Shown here: in pieces, positions 9,891 through 19,160 of the stretch | Numbering within the stretch: the stretch's first letter is position 1 | How the letters are laid out: each line of letters opens with the position of its first letter | NCBI RefSeq assembly: GCF_007004735.1 | Contig: NZ_SSNL01000003.1 | Span: 310,001 to 374,000 of the forward strand | Direction of reading: 5' to 3' | DNA length: 64,000 nt | Origin: Salinigranum halophilum | Lineage (GTDB): Archaea > Halobacteriota > Halobacteria > Halobacteriales > Haloferacaceae | Notes under the pieces: model-generated | Database searches by the model: none | What the model saw: only the letters and a program-made list of their open reading frames with translations | Told to the model about the DNA's origin: nothing | Translations under genes and position numbers: made by a program

Positions 9891-10403
9891 CTACCGTTCG
9901 GTCTGTTCGAACTCGGGCTGATACCTGACGACCCCTTCGACGCCGTCTACCGCGCCGTCGTGCAACGGTTTGACCATGAACGCTTCGTCAACACCGTACT
10001 CGTTACCGAGCCCGTACTCGCTCGCCCGTTCGAAGCCGAAGCGAGCGTAGTACCCGGGGTCGCCCAACACGACCACCGCGTCGACACCGGCCTCGCGACA
10101 CGCTTCGAGACCGTGCTGAATCAGCAACGAGCCGACTCCCTCGTTCTGGTCTTCCGGGAGGACACCGACCGGTGCGAGCCCGACCAGTTCAACGGGCGCT
10201 CCGGACTCCTCGACGGTCGTTGGAGAGAACAGGACGTGGCCCACGATTCGGCCGTTCGCGACTGCCACGAGCGAGACCACGGCCTTGGTAGCGTCGTGTA
10301 GTCGCTGTACGATGTGTGCCTCCTCGGTCCGCCCGCCGAAGGCACGTCGATGCACCTCGAAGACGGCGTCGGCATCACTCGCCGTGAAGGGTCGTATCTC
10401 CAT
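9891..10403 (-). CDS. GNAT family N-acetyltransferase
   Basis: 170 residues from the ATG at 10403 (MEIRPFTASDADAVFEVHRR). The frame is open upstream, but the family starts here. The acetyl-CoA site is seen as VGLAPVGVLPEDQNEGVGSLL (core Q-N-E-G-V-G), followed by VVLGDPGYYARFGFE, which is typical of the YhbS-like subgroup. It transfers an acetyl group from acetyl-CoA to an unidentified amine. A separate gene 34 nt downstream of pncB in the same direction, so it may be co-transcribed with it. Confidence 0.9.
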   Translation of the reverse strand: MEIRPFTASDADAVFEVHRRAFGGRTEEAHIVQRLHDATKAVVSLVAVANGRIVGHVLFSPTTVEESGAPVELVGLAPVGVLPEDQNEGVGSLLIQHGLEACREAGVDAVVVLGDPGYYARFGFERASEYGLGNEYGVDEAFMVKPLHDGAVDGVEGVVRYQPEFEQTER

Positions 10404-10437
10404 TGAGTGGTCTTTGACGGGAGTTATGTTGTATGCT

Positions 10438-11592
10438 TCACTCCTCGCCGTACCCACACAGGGCAGCGTCGGCCTCGGCCCGTGCCGCCGCCGCGTCGAG
10501 GCTCAGGTCGATGCCGTCGACGAGTTCGCCGTCCCGGATGAGCGGTTCGAGCAGGGCGTCGCCGTCTTCGGGAGCGGGGTCGTCTCGTCGGCGGACCTCG
10601 TGTCGACCGTCACCCGTTCGGTACACCTCCTTCACCCCTCCGAGCTTCCCGCGCTTCGCGCCCGCGACGCCCTCGACTTCGACGATGTCGAGCGCGAAGT
10701 CGACCGGGTTCGCGTTCGAGACGTACCCGCCGACGCCGAAGCCGTCGGCGACGTCACGGAGTTCGCGCAGGTCGGCGGGCCCGAGGCCCCCGCTGGCGAA
10801 TATGTCGACGTCTTCGCGGCCGTCGCCGTCGAGCGCCCACCGGACCTCGCGGAGGATGTGTCGGAAGTCCCCGCGCCGCGAGGAGGTGGTGTCGAGACGG
10901 ACGCTGTCGAGGCGGTCCATCGCCTCGACGGCGCGGCGCACCTCGTCGACCTCGTCGCTGTAGGTGTCACACAGCGCGACTCTGGGGACCGAGTCGTCGA
11001 CGGTCTCGTCGAACGCCCGCCACGCGGCCTCCTGCTCGCCAGGGCCGAAACAAATCACGAGCGCGTGTGGCATCGTCCCCGACGCCTCCCTGCCCAGGAC
11101 GTCACCGGCGGCGACGTGCGAGAACCCGTCGAGGCCGGCGACGAGGGCCGACCGTTCGACCATCGCGGCGATGGAGGGGTGGACGTGTCGCGCCCCGAAC
11201 GAGAGCACGAGCGACTCGGGTGCGGCGGTCCGCACGTCGAGCGCGGCGGTGGCGACGCCGCTGGCGTGGCTCAGAAACCCCAGAAGAGCGGTCTCGTACC
11301 GGGCGAAGTCGAGGTAGTTCCCCGAGAGACGCATCACGGGGCCGCCGTCGAACAGTCGGCCCTCGGGGACGGTGTCGACGTCGACCGGCAGTCCGGTGAG
11401 GAGGTGCGCCGCGTCCTTCACGCCCGCGAGGAGTTCGAACCCCTCGCCCGAGAACTGGTCCGCCGTCACCTCCGCGACGACGTTGGGGTTCCGTCCGGCG
11501 GCTTCGAGCGTCTCCTCGGTCCGCTCGAAGTAGGCGTCGGTCGCCCGCCCGTCGGCGATGGCGTCGGGCGAGACGATGTCGAAGTCGGTCAT
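10438..11592 (-). CDS. pncB: nicotinate phosphoribosyltransferase
   Basis: 384 residues, the short archaeal form. It converts nicotinate and PRPP to nicotinate mononucleotide in NAD salvage. Visible features are TDAYFERTEETL near residue 20, the PRTase-type barrel segments SFGARHVHPSIAAM, VALCDTYSDEV and VRLDTTSSRRGDFRHI, and the glycine-rich phosphate site FASGGLG. A CTTTTC box about 28 nt upstream supports the ATG. A possible nicotinamidase, which would supply its substrate, lies 1.9 kb away on the other strand, with one unrelated lipoprotein gene between. Confidence 0.93.
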   Translation of the reverse strand: MTDFDIVSPDAIADGRATDAYFERTEETLEAAGRNPNVVAEVTADQFSGEGFELLAGVKDAAHLLTGLPVDVDTVPEGRLFDGGPVMRLSGNYLDFARYETALLGFLSHASGVATAALDVRTAAPESLVLSFGARHVHPSIAAMVERSALVAGLDGFSHVAAGDVLGREASGTMPHALVICFGPGEQEAAWRAFDETVDDSVPRVALCDTYSDEVDEVRRAVEAMDRLDSVRLDTTSSRRGDFRHILREVRWALDGDGREDVDIFASGGLGPADLRELRDVADGFGVGGYVSNANPVDFALDIVEVEGVAGAKRGKLGGVKEVYRTGDGRHEVRRRDDPAPEDGDALLEPLIRDGELVDGIDLSLDAAAARAEADAALCGYGEE

Positions 11593-11943
11593 ACGGCCCG
11601 ATTGCGAGGGTGACGTGAAAAGTTCACTCGTTCGTCCGGACCGTCCCGTGGGGACCGGACGAGGACCGGTCGCCTCTCAGCAGGCCGACCGCACGGGACA
11701 CGGGCGCGGTGAGACCGCCCCTCACCCTCCCCAGCCGACTCGCTCGTTCACGTCGCTCACTCACTCGCCCCTCGCGCGAGTCGCTCACTCGTGTTGTTCG
11801 TTCGCTCCCGCGCGCCGACTGCTCACCCGTGGGGGCGTCGCGACTGCTACGTGGCGAGCCCTCTCGCGACGGTTCGAAGCGGTGAGTGCTCCAGTGGAGA
11901 CGTGAGGACCGGGCGACGGCTCCGTCCGGCGTGGGCCGGGCGT
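11593..11943. repeat. intergenic low-complexity CGCTCACTC-rich region
   Basis: 351 bases without a credible gene. The pncB promoter box lies at 11618-11622. Between about 11740 and 11800 the sequence is dominated by imperfect copies of CGCTCACTCG/CGCTCGTTC, with a CGCGCGAG palindrome. On the minus strand it reads as repeated GAGTGAGCGA units followed by GGCTGGGGAGGGTGAGG. Similar degenerate tracts are common between haloarchaeal genes; no function is shown. Confidence 0.5.
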
Positions 11944-13392
11944 TCAGCCCCGCGAGCGCACGTCGTCGAGGTCGTCGACCGTCGGCGCGTTGACGATTAC
12001 GACGCGGGTCCCCTGTCGCGTCACGCGGAAGGCGTCGGCGTACGGCCCTTCGTCGATGACCCAGACGTTCGTCGCCTGCTGGCTGCCACCCTGTGCCCGG
12101 AGGATGGCGCGGTACGCCTCGAGGAACTCCCGGGCGTCTTCCTCGCTGTCCCACTCGGTCACCCAGACGTACCCGTACTCGGCGGTGGAGCCCGACCCCT
12201 TGTGGTAGGGGAAGACGCGGTCGTTGGCCCATCCCGTCGAGGGCGCTGCGGCGTAGTTGTACGTGTCGTAGGAACTCTCGGTCTCGAACAGGTCCTGTGG
12301 GTTGATGGTGTCGGCACCCGCCCGTGCTTGCGTCCAGAACATCGCGAAGATGGAGGCTTCGCCGACGGTGTCGGAGCCCTCGACGCCCTGTGATAGGTAC
12401 CGTTCCCACTCACCGGTCGACCGGTCGCGGAAGTCGATGGGGACCGGCTCCTCGTCGGTGACGTGGATGACCTGCTCCGTCGACGTCGGGGGCGACTCGA
12501 ACGCGTCGTTGACGGCGTCCCAGCCGCCCTCCTCGACGAGCGAGGCGACGTACACCGGACCGTCCGAGTACGGCTGGAACACCGTGAGGAGGATACCGAG
12601 ATTCGGCGACGGACCGTCCGAGCCACCGCGCTGTGAGGGCGTCGAGACGCACTCCCACTCGCCGCTCGCACACCGGCGGGCGTACTCGCTCTCGACGTAG
12701 TTCGCGTCGCCCTCGACGAGCCCGTCGATGGCGAGGTCGCCGTCCTGTGTCTCGCCGCGGAACCGCTCGTCCGTGAGGTCGAACTGCTGGTCCTGGATGG
12801 CGTGGACGAGTTCGTGGACGAGCGTCGAGTTGCGGAGGACCGGCTCGTCGGGGTTCTCGGTGATGATCTTTATCTCGTCGTCGCCGGGCGCGTAGAAGCC
12901 GACGACGGAACTCCCCTGGGTGTCGGTGAGCGCCTGCTGGACGTTCGTGTCCTCACCCGTGATGAACAGCGCCTCCCACACCTGGTTGTTCCACGCCGCG
13001 AACTCGCTGTCCGCGGGCGTTCCGACCTCACGCGACCCGTTGCGGTACTCCGAGCGGGCGATGACCTCGACGGGCACCTCCGACTCGAACTCCAGCCCGC
13101 GGATGTACTCGACGCGCGCCATCGACCGCGCGACGAACGCGTCTAGCTCCTCGTCGGAGAGCCCGTCGGACTGGTCGACGTCGATCGATTCGTTGTACCA
13201 GTAGCCGGCTTCCCAGCCGAGTCGGTCGGACGCCGGGTCGGCGAGGTCGGACGCGCCCGCGTCGCCACCGTCCGTCTGTCCGTCTCCCGCCGACTCGCCG
13301 ACCGGCGGCGGTCCCTCGGCGAAGGGTGCCGCACACCCCGCGAGAACCACGAGTGTGACGACGAGAAGCGACGAGAACTGCAACCGTCTCAT
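11944..13392 (-). CDS. Hvo_1808-type surface lipoprotein with HExxH motif
   Basis: 482 residues. The signal sequence ends with lipobox VLAGC (Cys20), then a Gly/Asp-rich linker. A gluzincin-like zinc site HELVHAIQDQ starts at His193 in this reading, with LVEGDANYVESEYA about 30 residues later supplying a plausible third ligand (Glu). Hydrophilic, acidic repeats extend to the C-terminus. The overall layout matches the haloarchaeal 'Hvo_1808 family surface protein'. It is likely exported and lipid-anchored; peptidase activity is possible but unproven. Divergent from the cysteine hydrolase gene. Confidence 0.8.
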   Translation of the reverse strand: MRRLQFSSLLVVTLVVLAGCAAPFAEGPPPVGESAGDGQTDGGDAGASDLADPASDRLGWEAGYWYNESIDVDQSDGLSDEELDAFVARSMARVEYIRGLEFESEVPVEVIARSEYRNGSREVGTPADSEFAAWNNQVWEALFITGEDTNVQQALTDTQGSSVVGFYAPGDDEIKIITENPDEPVLRNSTLVHELVHAIQDQQFDLTDERFRGETQDGDLAIDGLVEGDANYVESEYARRCASGEWECVSTPSQRGGSDGPSPNLGILLTVFQPYSDGPVYVASLVEEGGWDAVNDAFESPPTSTEQVIHVTDEEPVPIDFRDRSTGEWERYLSQGVEGSDTVGEASIFAMFWTQARAGADTINPQDLFETESSYDTYNYAAAPSTGWANDRVFPYHKGSGSTAEYGYVWVTEWDSEEDAREFLEAYRAILRAQGGSQQATNVWVIDEGPYADAFRVTRQGTRVVIVNAPTVDDLDDVRSRG

Positions 13393-13481
13393 ACCCGAAT
13401 CAAGAGGCGGACGCTGAAGAACCTTGTCAGGGTCGCCAGCCGTCGTCGCGCGACCCGCCGCCGTCAGTCCGCCGCCGGGCC

Positions 13482-13487
13482 TTTATC
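13482..13487 (+). promoter_or_regulatory. TATA-like box of the cysteine hydrolase gene
   Basis: TTTATC centred about 26 nt before the ATG at 13510. Confidence 0.6.
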
Positions 13488-13509
13488 ACCGACGGTCCTA
13501 CACTCGCCC

Positions 13510-14088
13510 ATGCCCGAGACGTTCGACCCATCACGAACGGCCGTCGTCGTGGTCGACATGCAACACGGCTTCTGTCATCCCGACGGGAGCCTCTACGCGC
13601 CGCCGAGTGGTGACGCCGTCGAACCGGTGACCGACCTCGTCGCCCGCGCCCGGGAGGCAGGTGCCCGCGTCGTCTACACCCGTGACGTCCACCCGCCCGA
13701 GCAGTTCGACGACGCCCACTACTACGACGAGTTCGACCGCTGGGGCGAACACGTCGTCGAGGGGACGTGGGACGCCGAACTCGTCGACGACCTCGACGTC
13801 GGCGAGGAGGACCTCGTCGTCGAGAAACACACCTACGACGCGTTCTACCAGACCCAACTGGAGGGGTGGCTCCGCGCGCGCGGCGTCGACGACCTGCTCG
13901 TCTGCGGCACCCTCGCGAACGTCTGCGTCCTCCACACCGCGGGCAGCGCCGGTCTCCGTGATTTCAAACCGGTCCTCGTGACCGACGCGCTCGGCTACCT
14001 CGAGGCCGAGCACAAGGCGTACGCGGTCGAGCACGCCGACTGGCTGTTCGGCGAGACGACGACGCTCGACGAAGTCGTCTTCGGGTGA
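13510..14088 (+). CDS. isochorismatase-fold cysteine hydrolase, possible nicotinamidase
   Basis: 192 residues, one domain. The catalytic triad of the family is complete: Asp16 (VVVVDMQHGF), Lys106 (VVEKHTYDAF) and Cys139 (GTLANVCVLHTA). An Asp/His cluster (TRDVHPPEQFDDAHYY) fits the metal site found in nicotinamidases. Nicotinamidase would make nicotinate for the PncB encoded nearby at 10438-11592. That role is inferred from the fold, the metal-site residues and the neighbourhood; another amide or isochorismate-type substrate is possible. Confidence 0.85.
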   Translation: MPETFDPSRTAVVVVDMQHGFCHPDGSLYAPPSGDAVEPVTDLVARAREAGARVVYTRDVHPPEQFDDAHYYDEFDRWGEHVVEGTWDAELVDDLDVGEEDLVVEKHTYDAFYQTQLEGWLRARGVDDLLVCGTLANVCVLHTAGSAGLRDFKPVLVTDALGYLEAEHKAYAVEHADWLFGETTTLDEVVFG

Positions 14089-14096
14089 GCCGCCGG

Positions 14097-14624
14097 TCAG
14101 TCGCCACCGACGCCGCCGTCTGCTTCACCCTCGCCGCCCGCCGACGCTCGGAAGAGGCGGTACGCCACCTGTCCCGTCGCGACCGGGTGGCTGTCGTCAC
14201 CGTCGGGTGTGGGCCCCTCGACAGTCACCGTCGAGACGCCGATGCTCCCGCCCGCGCGGACCACCTCCGCGGTCGCCGTCAGGTCGCCCGAGGCCGGCCG
14301 GAGGTAGTTCACGTTGAGGTTCACCGTCGCCAGGTTCCCCGCCAGTGGGTCGTCGAACAGGGTGCGCTGGGCGATGGCCCCGGCGGTGTCGATGAGTGTC
14401 GCCGCGACGCCCCCGTGGACCTGTGGGGCCTCCGTCACCGCCTCCCGTTCTGCGTCCGTGGGCACGTCGTTGGTCAGTTTCTCGTCGAACGGAATCGACA
14501 TCACCACGCGGCCGTACTCGACCGCATCGACCCGCGTCCCGAGCCACGAGAGGTAGCCGTGGCGGTCCTCGATGTACTCCTCGAACAGGCCGGTGACCGC
14601 CGGCGGAAACGCGTCCGTCGTCAC
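14097..14624 (-). CDS. PaaI-type hotdog thioesterase
   Basis: 175 residues from a GTG at 14624, with a TACAAG-like box about 27 nt upstream. Hotdog fold with the PaaI signature HGGVAATLIDTAGAIA (residues about 70-85) and NVNYLRPASGDLTATAEVV. It hydrolyses acyl-CoA thioesters; the acyl group is unknown. The C-terminal 15 residues are a Gly/Asp/Glu tail. Convergent with the cysteine hydrolase gene with only 8 bases between stops. Confidence 0.88.
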   Translation of the reverse strand: MTTDAFPPAVTGLFEEYIEDRHGYLSWLGTRVDAVEYGRVVMSIPFDEKLTNDVPTDAEREAVTEAPQVHGGVAATLIDTAGAIAQRTLFDDPLAGNLATVNLNVNYLRPASGDLTATAEVVRAGGSIGVSTVTVEGPTPDGDDSHPVATGQVAYRLFRASAGGEGEADGGVGGD

Positions 14625-14669
14625 GGGCGGTTCTCCGCCGTCACACGGCTTGTAGCCATCGGTGCCGCC

Positions 14670-15569
14670 TCAGCGAACGTGGACCTGTACCCGAACCCGC
14701 TCGCCGCGTTCGAACGCGTGGCCTGGGCAGACGACCTTCGCCCCGGCCGGTCCCGCACTGGCGAGAAACAGCGACAGGCCGTGGGCCCGCTCGCCACTGA
14801 CCTCGAGTTCGACGTCGCGCCAGGCGACGGTCCGCCCGGTGCGGTCGCCGACGACCGTCCCGAGCAACGAGACCGGTCCTTCGGTCTCCGGTGACGCACC
14901 GAGGACGCCGCCGCCGTCGTAGTGCGGGAGGCCCCCGTCGAGGACGCCCGCGTGTTCCCCGTCGCCCTCCGCGCCGATTCCACACCACCCCTGCCCCGGA
15001 TGCGTGGGCGCGTCGACGACGACGTACGTCTCGCCGGTCTCCCGCACGGTTCCCCGGCCGTCCCAGGCCAGTGGCCTCGGTACGACGGGGAGCGACACGG
15101 GCAGCGACCCCGAGGCGCGGTGGAGGTTCTGGCCCGTCGTCCGGAACCCGAGGTGGACGTGGTTGTCGACCCACGGGGCGAAGAAGCCCGACCGGACCAT
15201 CTCTCCCAGTGAGTCGCCGACTTCGACCCTGTCGCCCGGGTCGACGCCCGGGTCGACGTGGAGGACGCGTGCGACCACCTGCTCACCGAGGCCCGCCGCC
15301 TCGCACCACGCCGGGTCGCAGTCGACGAGGACGAGGTGGTCGTGCTCGACGGCGTAGGGTTTCTGCGGCGTTCGCACCGTCTTCGTCTCCCGGACGGTCC
15401 CGCTCACCGGCGAGATGCCGTCGTTCGAGTCGGGGTAGAGGTCGATGGCACACCCCGCGTCGTGGGCGGGGTACGGCGAGTTGTACAGCGAGAGCCGGCG
15501 GAACGGGGCGAGCGATTCGGTCGGGAGGGTCACGTCGCGGCTCTCGTCCGCCCTCGGCTCGGCTTCCAT
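14670..15569 (-). CDS. M23/LytM-like conserved haloarchaeal protein
   Basis: 299 residues, no signal peptide. The N-terminal half has the order of a duplicated-hybrid-motif peptidase M23 domain: YPAHDAGCAIDLYPD, SPVSGTVRE, VVARVLHVDPGVDPGDRVEVGDSLG and VDNHVHLGFR, where His...Asp and His-x-His could bind zinc. The C-terminal half is a beta-rich domain (YVVVDAPTHPGQG, HYDGGGVLG). A cytoplasmic protein with this fold in a cell that lacks murein may be a non-peptidase or act on another polymer. Family known mainly as conserved haloarchaeal hypothetical; function unassigned. Confidence 0.7.
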   Translation of the reverse strand: MEAEPRADESRDVTLPTESLAPFRRLSLYNSPYPAHDAGCAIDLYPDSNDGISPVSGTVRETKTVRTPQKPYAVEHDHLVLVDCDPAWCEAAGLGEQVVARVLHVDPGVDPGDRVEVGDSLGEMVRSGFFAPWVDNHVHLGFRTTGQNLHRASGSLPVSLPVVPRPLAWDGRGTVRETGETYVVVDAPTHPGQGWCGIGAEGDGEHAGVLDGGLPHYDGGGVLGASPETEGPVSLLGTVVGDRTGRTVAWRDVELEVSGERAHGLSLFLASAGPAGAKVVCPGHAFERGERVRVQVHVR

Positions 15570-15664
15570 ACCCCCACCAGGGAGGAGACTCGTATGAGTG
15601 CGTCGGCCTCCCGCTCCGAAGCGCGGCAGACACCGTTAGGTAGCTCCGCTCCCTCCTCGCGTTC

Positions 15665-16381
15665 ATGCGACTCGTCCGTGGCCGCGCCGACACGCCTTCG
15701 GAAGACCGTGCCGCGACAGCGACGATGCTGGCCCGTGCGGGTGCGACCGGCGAAGAGGCGTTCCGCGCGTGGACCCCGCACCGACAGGTCGCGTTCGGAC
15801 GACGCGACACGCACGCGACCGGCTACGACCGAGCGTGTCGGGCCGCCCGCGAGCGGGGCTACGCCGTCCTCGAACGCAGCGTCGGCGGCCGCGCCGTCGC
15901 CTACACCGGGTCGACGGCCGCCTTCGCCCACGCGCTCCCGCTCGAAGACGCCCGCCGAGGGCTCACCGAACGGTACGAAGCGGGGGTCGACGGTGTCCTC
16001 GTCGCCCTCCACGACCTCGGGGTCGACGCGGCCCGCGGTGAACCCGAGAACGCGTTCTGTCCGGGCGACCACTCGGTTCGCCTCGCCGCGGGCGGGAAAA
16101 TCGCCGGCATCGCCCAGCGTGTCCAGTCGGGGGCGGCGCTCGTCGCGGGGTGTGTCCTCGTCGACGGTCGCGAGGACCTCGTCGACGTGCTCACTCCGGT
16201 GTACGCGGCGCTCGACGTCCCGTTCGCCCCCGACTCCGTCGGCACGCTCGCGGACGCGGGCGGGCCGACCGACCCCGATTCGGTGTGTCGCGCGCTCGAA
16301 CGCGCCTTCCTCGGCGACGAAGACGACCCCGACGTTCGGGTGGCGGCGGTCGCCGACCTCGTCCGCGCCGACGAGGCGTGA
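15665..16381 (+). CDS. lipoate-protein ligase A family protein
   Basis: 238 residues. The LplA/BPL catalytic core is recognisable: ERSVGGRAVAYTGSTAAFAHAL stands where ligases have RRxSGGGAVYHD, and GGKIAGIAQR carries the conserved Lys. Such enzymes attach lipoyl or octanoyl groups to E2/GcvH proteins. The Gly-rich loop departs from the canonical form (GGRAVAYTG), so the acyl substrate or activity could differ. A GTTAGG box about 27 nt upstream supports the ATG. Tandem with pyrC, 48 nt upstream of it, but pyrC appears to have its own promoter. Confidence 0.8.
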   Translation: MRLVRGRADTPSEDRAATATMLARAGATGEEAFRAWTPHRQVAFGRRDTHATGYDRACRAARERGYAVLERSVGGRAVAYTGSTAAFAHALPLEDARRGLTERYEAGVDGVLVALHDLGVDAARGEPENAFCPGDHSVRLAAGGKIAGIAQRVQSGAALVAGCVLVDGREDLVDVLTPVYAALDVPFAPDSVGTLADAGGPTDPDSVCRALERAFLGDEDDPDVRVAAVADLVRADEA

Positions 16382-16429
16382 GCGGCCGAGACCACGGGGT
16401 TTACGAGCGCACGCAGGCGACCAGTTCTC

Positions 16430-17794
<1,365 letters not shown>

Positions 17795-17812
17795 GAGGGA
17801 CGACCCGCGCGC

Positions 17813-18208
17813 TCAGGCGTATCCGAGCGCCGTTCCGACGACCACCGCCGCGAGCATCACGCCCGCGCCGAACGCGCCGATTCGCGCCATCGCTCTCCGT
17901 GAATCGGTCTCGGTCCAGCCGCTGGCAGCGTCGAGGTGTGCCTGCATCGCTTCGAGGCTGGGGCCGGCGACCACGGACCCGGCCCAGCCGAGGAGGCCGA
18001 AGCCGAACGCGACGGTGCCGAGGAGAAAGCCCGTGTCCGCGGCGACGGCGACGCCCTCGACGAACGCGCCGCCCCCGACGCCGACAGCGCCGACGCCCCC
18101 ACCGGCGAGCAGTGCGCTTCCGACGAGACGAACCCGCGCCCCGAGTGATGGCGTCGGCTCCCGGTGTGAGTCGTCACCGACCGACGACGCGGAGGGGGAC
18201 GAAGCCAT
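17813..18208 (-). CDS. small membrane protein, unknown function
   Basis: 131 residues. A polar N-terminus of ~22 residues is followed by three likely membrane segments (residues about 25-45, 55-80, 108-130) separated by a polar loop (SLEAMQAHLDAASGWTETD). It starts 12 nt after the DppC stop on the same strand and is probably the last gene of the dpp operon. Homologues appear to be restricted to haloarchaea. Whether it has any role in the transporter is not shown. Confidence 0.75.
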   Translation of the reverse strand: MASSPSASSVGDDSHREPTPSLGARVRLVGSALLAGGGVGAVGVGGGAFVEGVAVAADTGFLLGTVAFGFGLLGWAGSVVAGPSLEAMQAHLDAASGWTETDSRRAMARIGAFGAGVMLAAVVVGTALGYA

Positions 18209-18220
18209 CGGGACGCTCCG

Positions 18221-19159
18221 TCAGTCGACCGCTTCGCGCATCCGTGGGTCGAGCGCGTCGCGCATTCCGTCGCCGAGCAGGTTGAATCCGAGCACCGTGA
18301 TGGCGAGGAACAGCCCCGGGAAGAACGACATCCACCACTTCCCGGTGAGGAGGCCGTTCTCCACCCCGCGCGAGAGCATCAGCCCCCACGAGGGCGCGCC
18401 GGCCTGTGCGCCGAAGCCCAGGAACGAGAGCGCCGCGAGGTCGATGATGGCGAGACCGAAGTTCAGCGTCGACTGGACGGTGATGGGCGCGATGCAGTTC
18501 GGCAGCACGTGTCGGACCAGCACCCGGGGGTCCTTCGCGCCGAGTGCGACCGTCGCGTCGATGTACTCGTCCTCCATGACCTTGAGCGCGGCCCCCCGGA
18601 CGACGCGGGCGAACCGGGGCGTGTAGACGAGTGTCAGCGCGAGCACGGCCTTCCACAGTCCCGCCCCGAAGATGGCCACGAGCGCCAGTGCGAGGAGGAG
18701 CGAGGGGAACGCGAGCAGCATGTCCATCGTCCGCATGATGACGTTGTCCGTCACGTCGCCGTAGTACGCGGCGATGATGCCGAGGCCGACCCCGAGCGCC
18801 GTCGACGCGCCGACGGTGATGGTCCCGAACTTCATCGCGAGCCACGCGCCGTACATCGTCCGCTGGAAGATGTCGCGGGCGGCGACGTCGGTCCCGAAGA
18901 GGTACTGGTTCCACGCGGCGGGGCCAGCCCACCCCGGCGGGTGGCGGTCGGGGATGCCCGTGCCGAGTTGGGAGGTGCCGAGCGCGTTCACGTCGAGGGT
19001 CACCCGGGCGACCACGGCGACGAGCAGCATCCCGAAGATGAGGCTGAGGCCGACGACGGCCAGTCGGTTCGACAGCAGGTTCGAGACGAACGGCGACGCC
19101 AGCAACCGGTCGAGGAAGCCGCGCGTGTCGTCCGTGGGTTGTGAGGTTTCGGTTGCCAT
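18221..19159 (-). CDS. dppC: dipeptide/oligopeptide-type ABC transporter permease, DppC family
   Basis: 312 residues, six predicted membrane spans. N-terminal OppC-N segment (NRLAVVGLSLIFGMLL), extracytoplasmic loop with LFGTDVAARDIFQRTMYGA, and the EAA loop near DEYIDATVALGAKDPRVLVRHVLPN, which contacts the ATPase. It forms the translocation channel with DppB, encoded one base upstream. The operon order is ATPase, binding protein, DppB, DppC. Substrate probably peptides or a nickel/sugar-type ligand of this superfamily; the sequence does not decide. Confidence 0.93.
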   Translation of the reverse strand: MATETSQPTDDTRGFLDRLLASPFVSNLLSNRLAVVGLSLIFGMLLVAVVARVTLDVNALGTSQLGTGIPDRHPPGWAGPAAWNQYLFGTDVAARDIFQRTMYGAWLAMKFGTITVGASTALGVGLGIIAAYYGDVTDNVIMRTMDMLLAFPSLLLALALVAIFGAGLWKAVLALTLVYTPRFARVVRGAALKVMEDEYIDATVALGAKDPRVLVRHVLPNCIAPITVQSTLNFGLAIIDLAALSFLGFGAQAGAPSWGLMLSRGVENGLLTGKWWMSFFPGLFLAITVLGFNLLGDGMRDALDPRMREAVD

Positions 19160-19160
19160 G

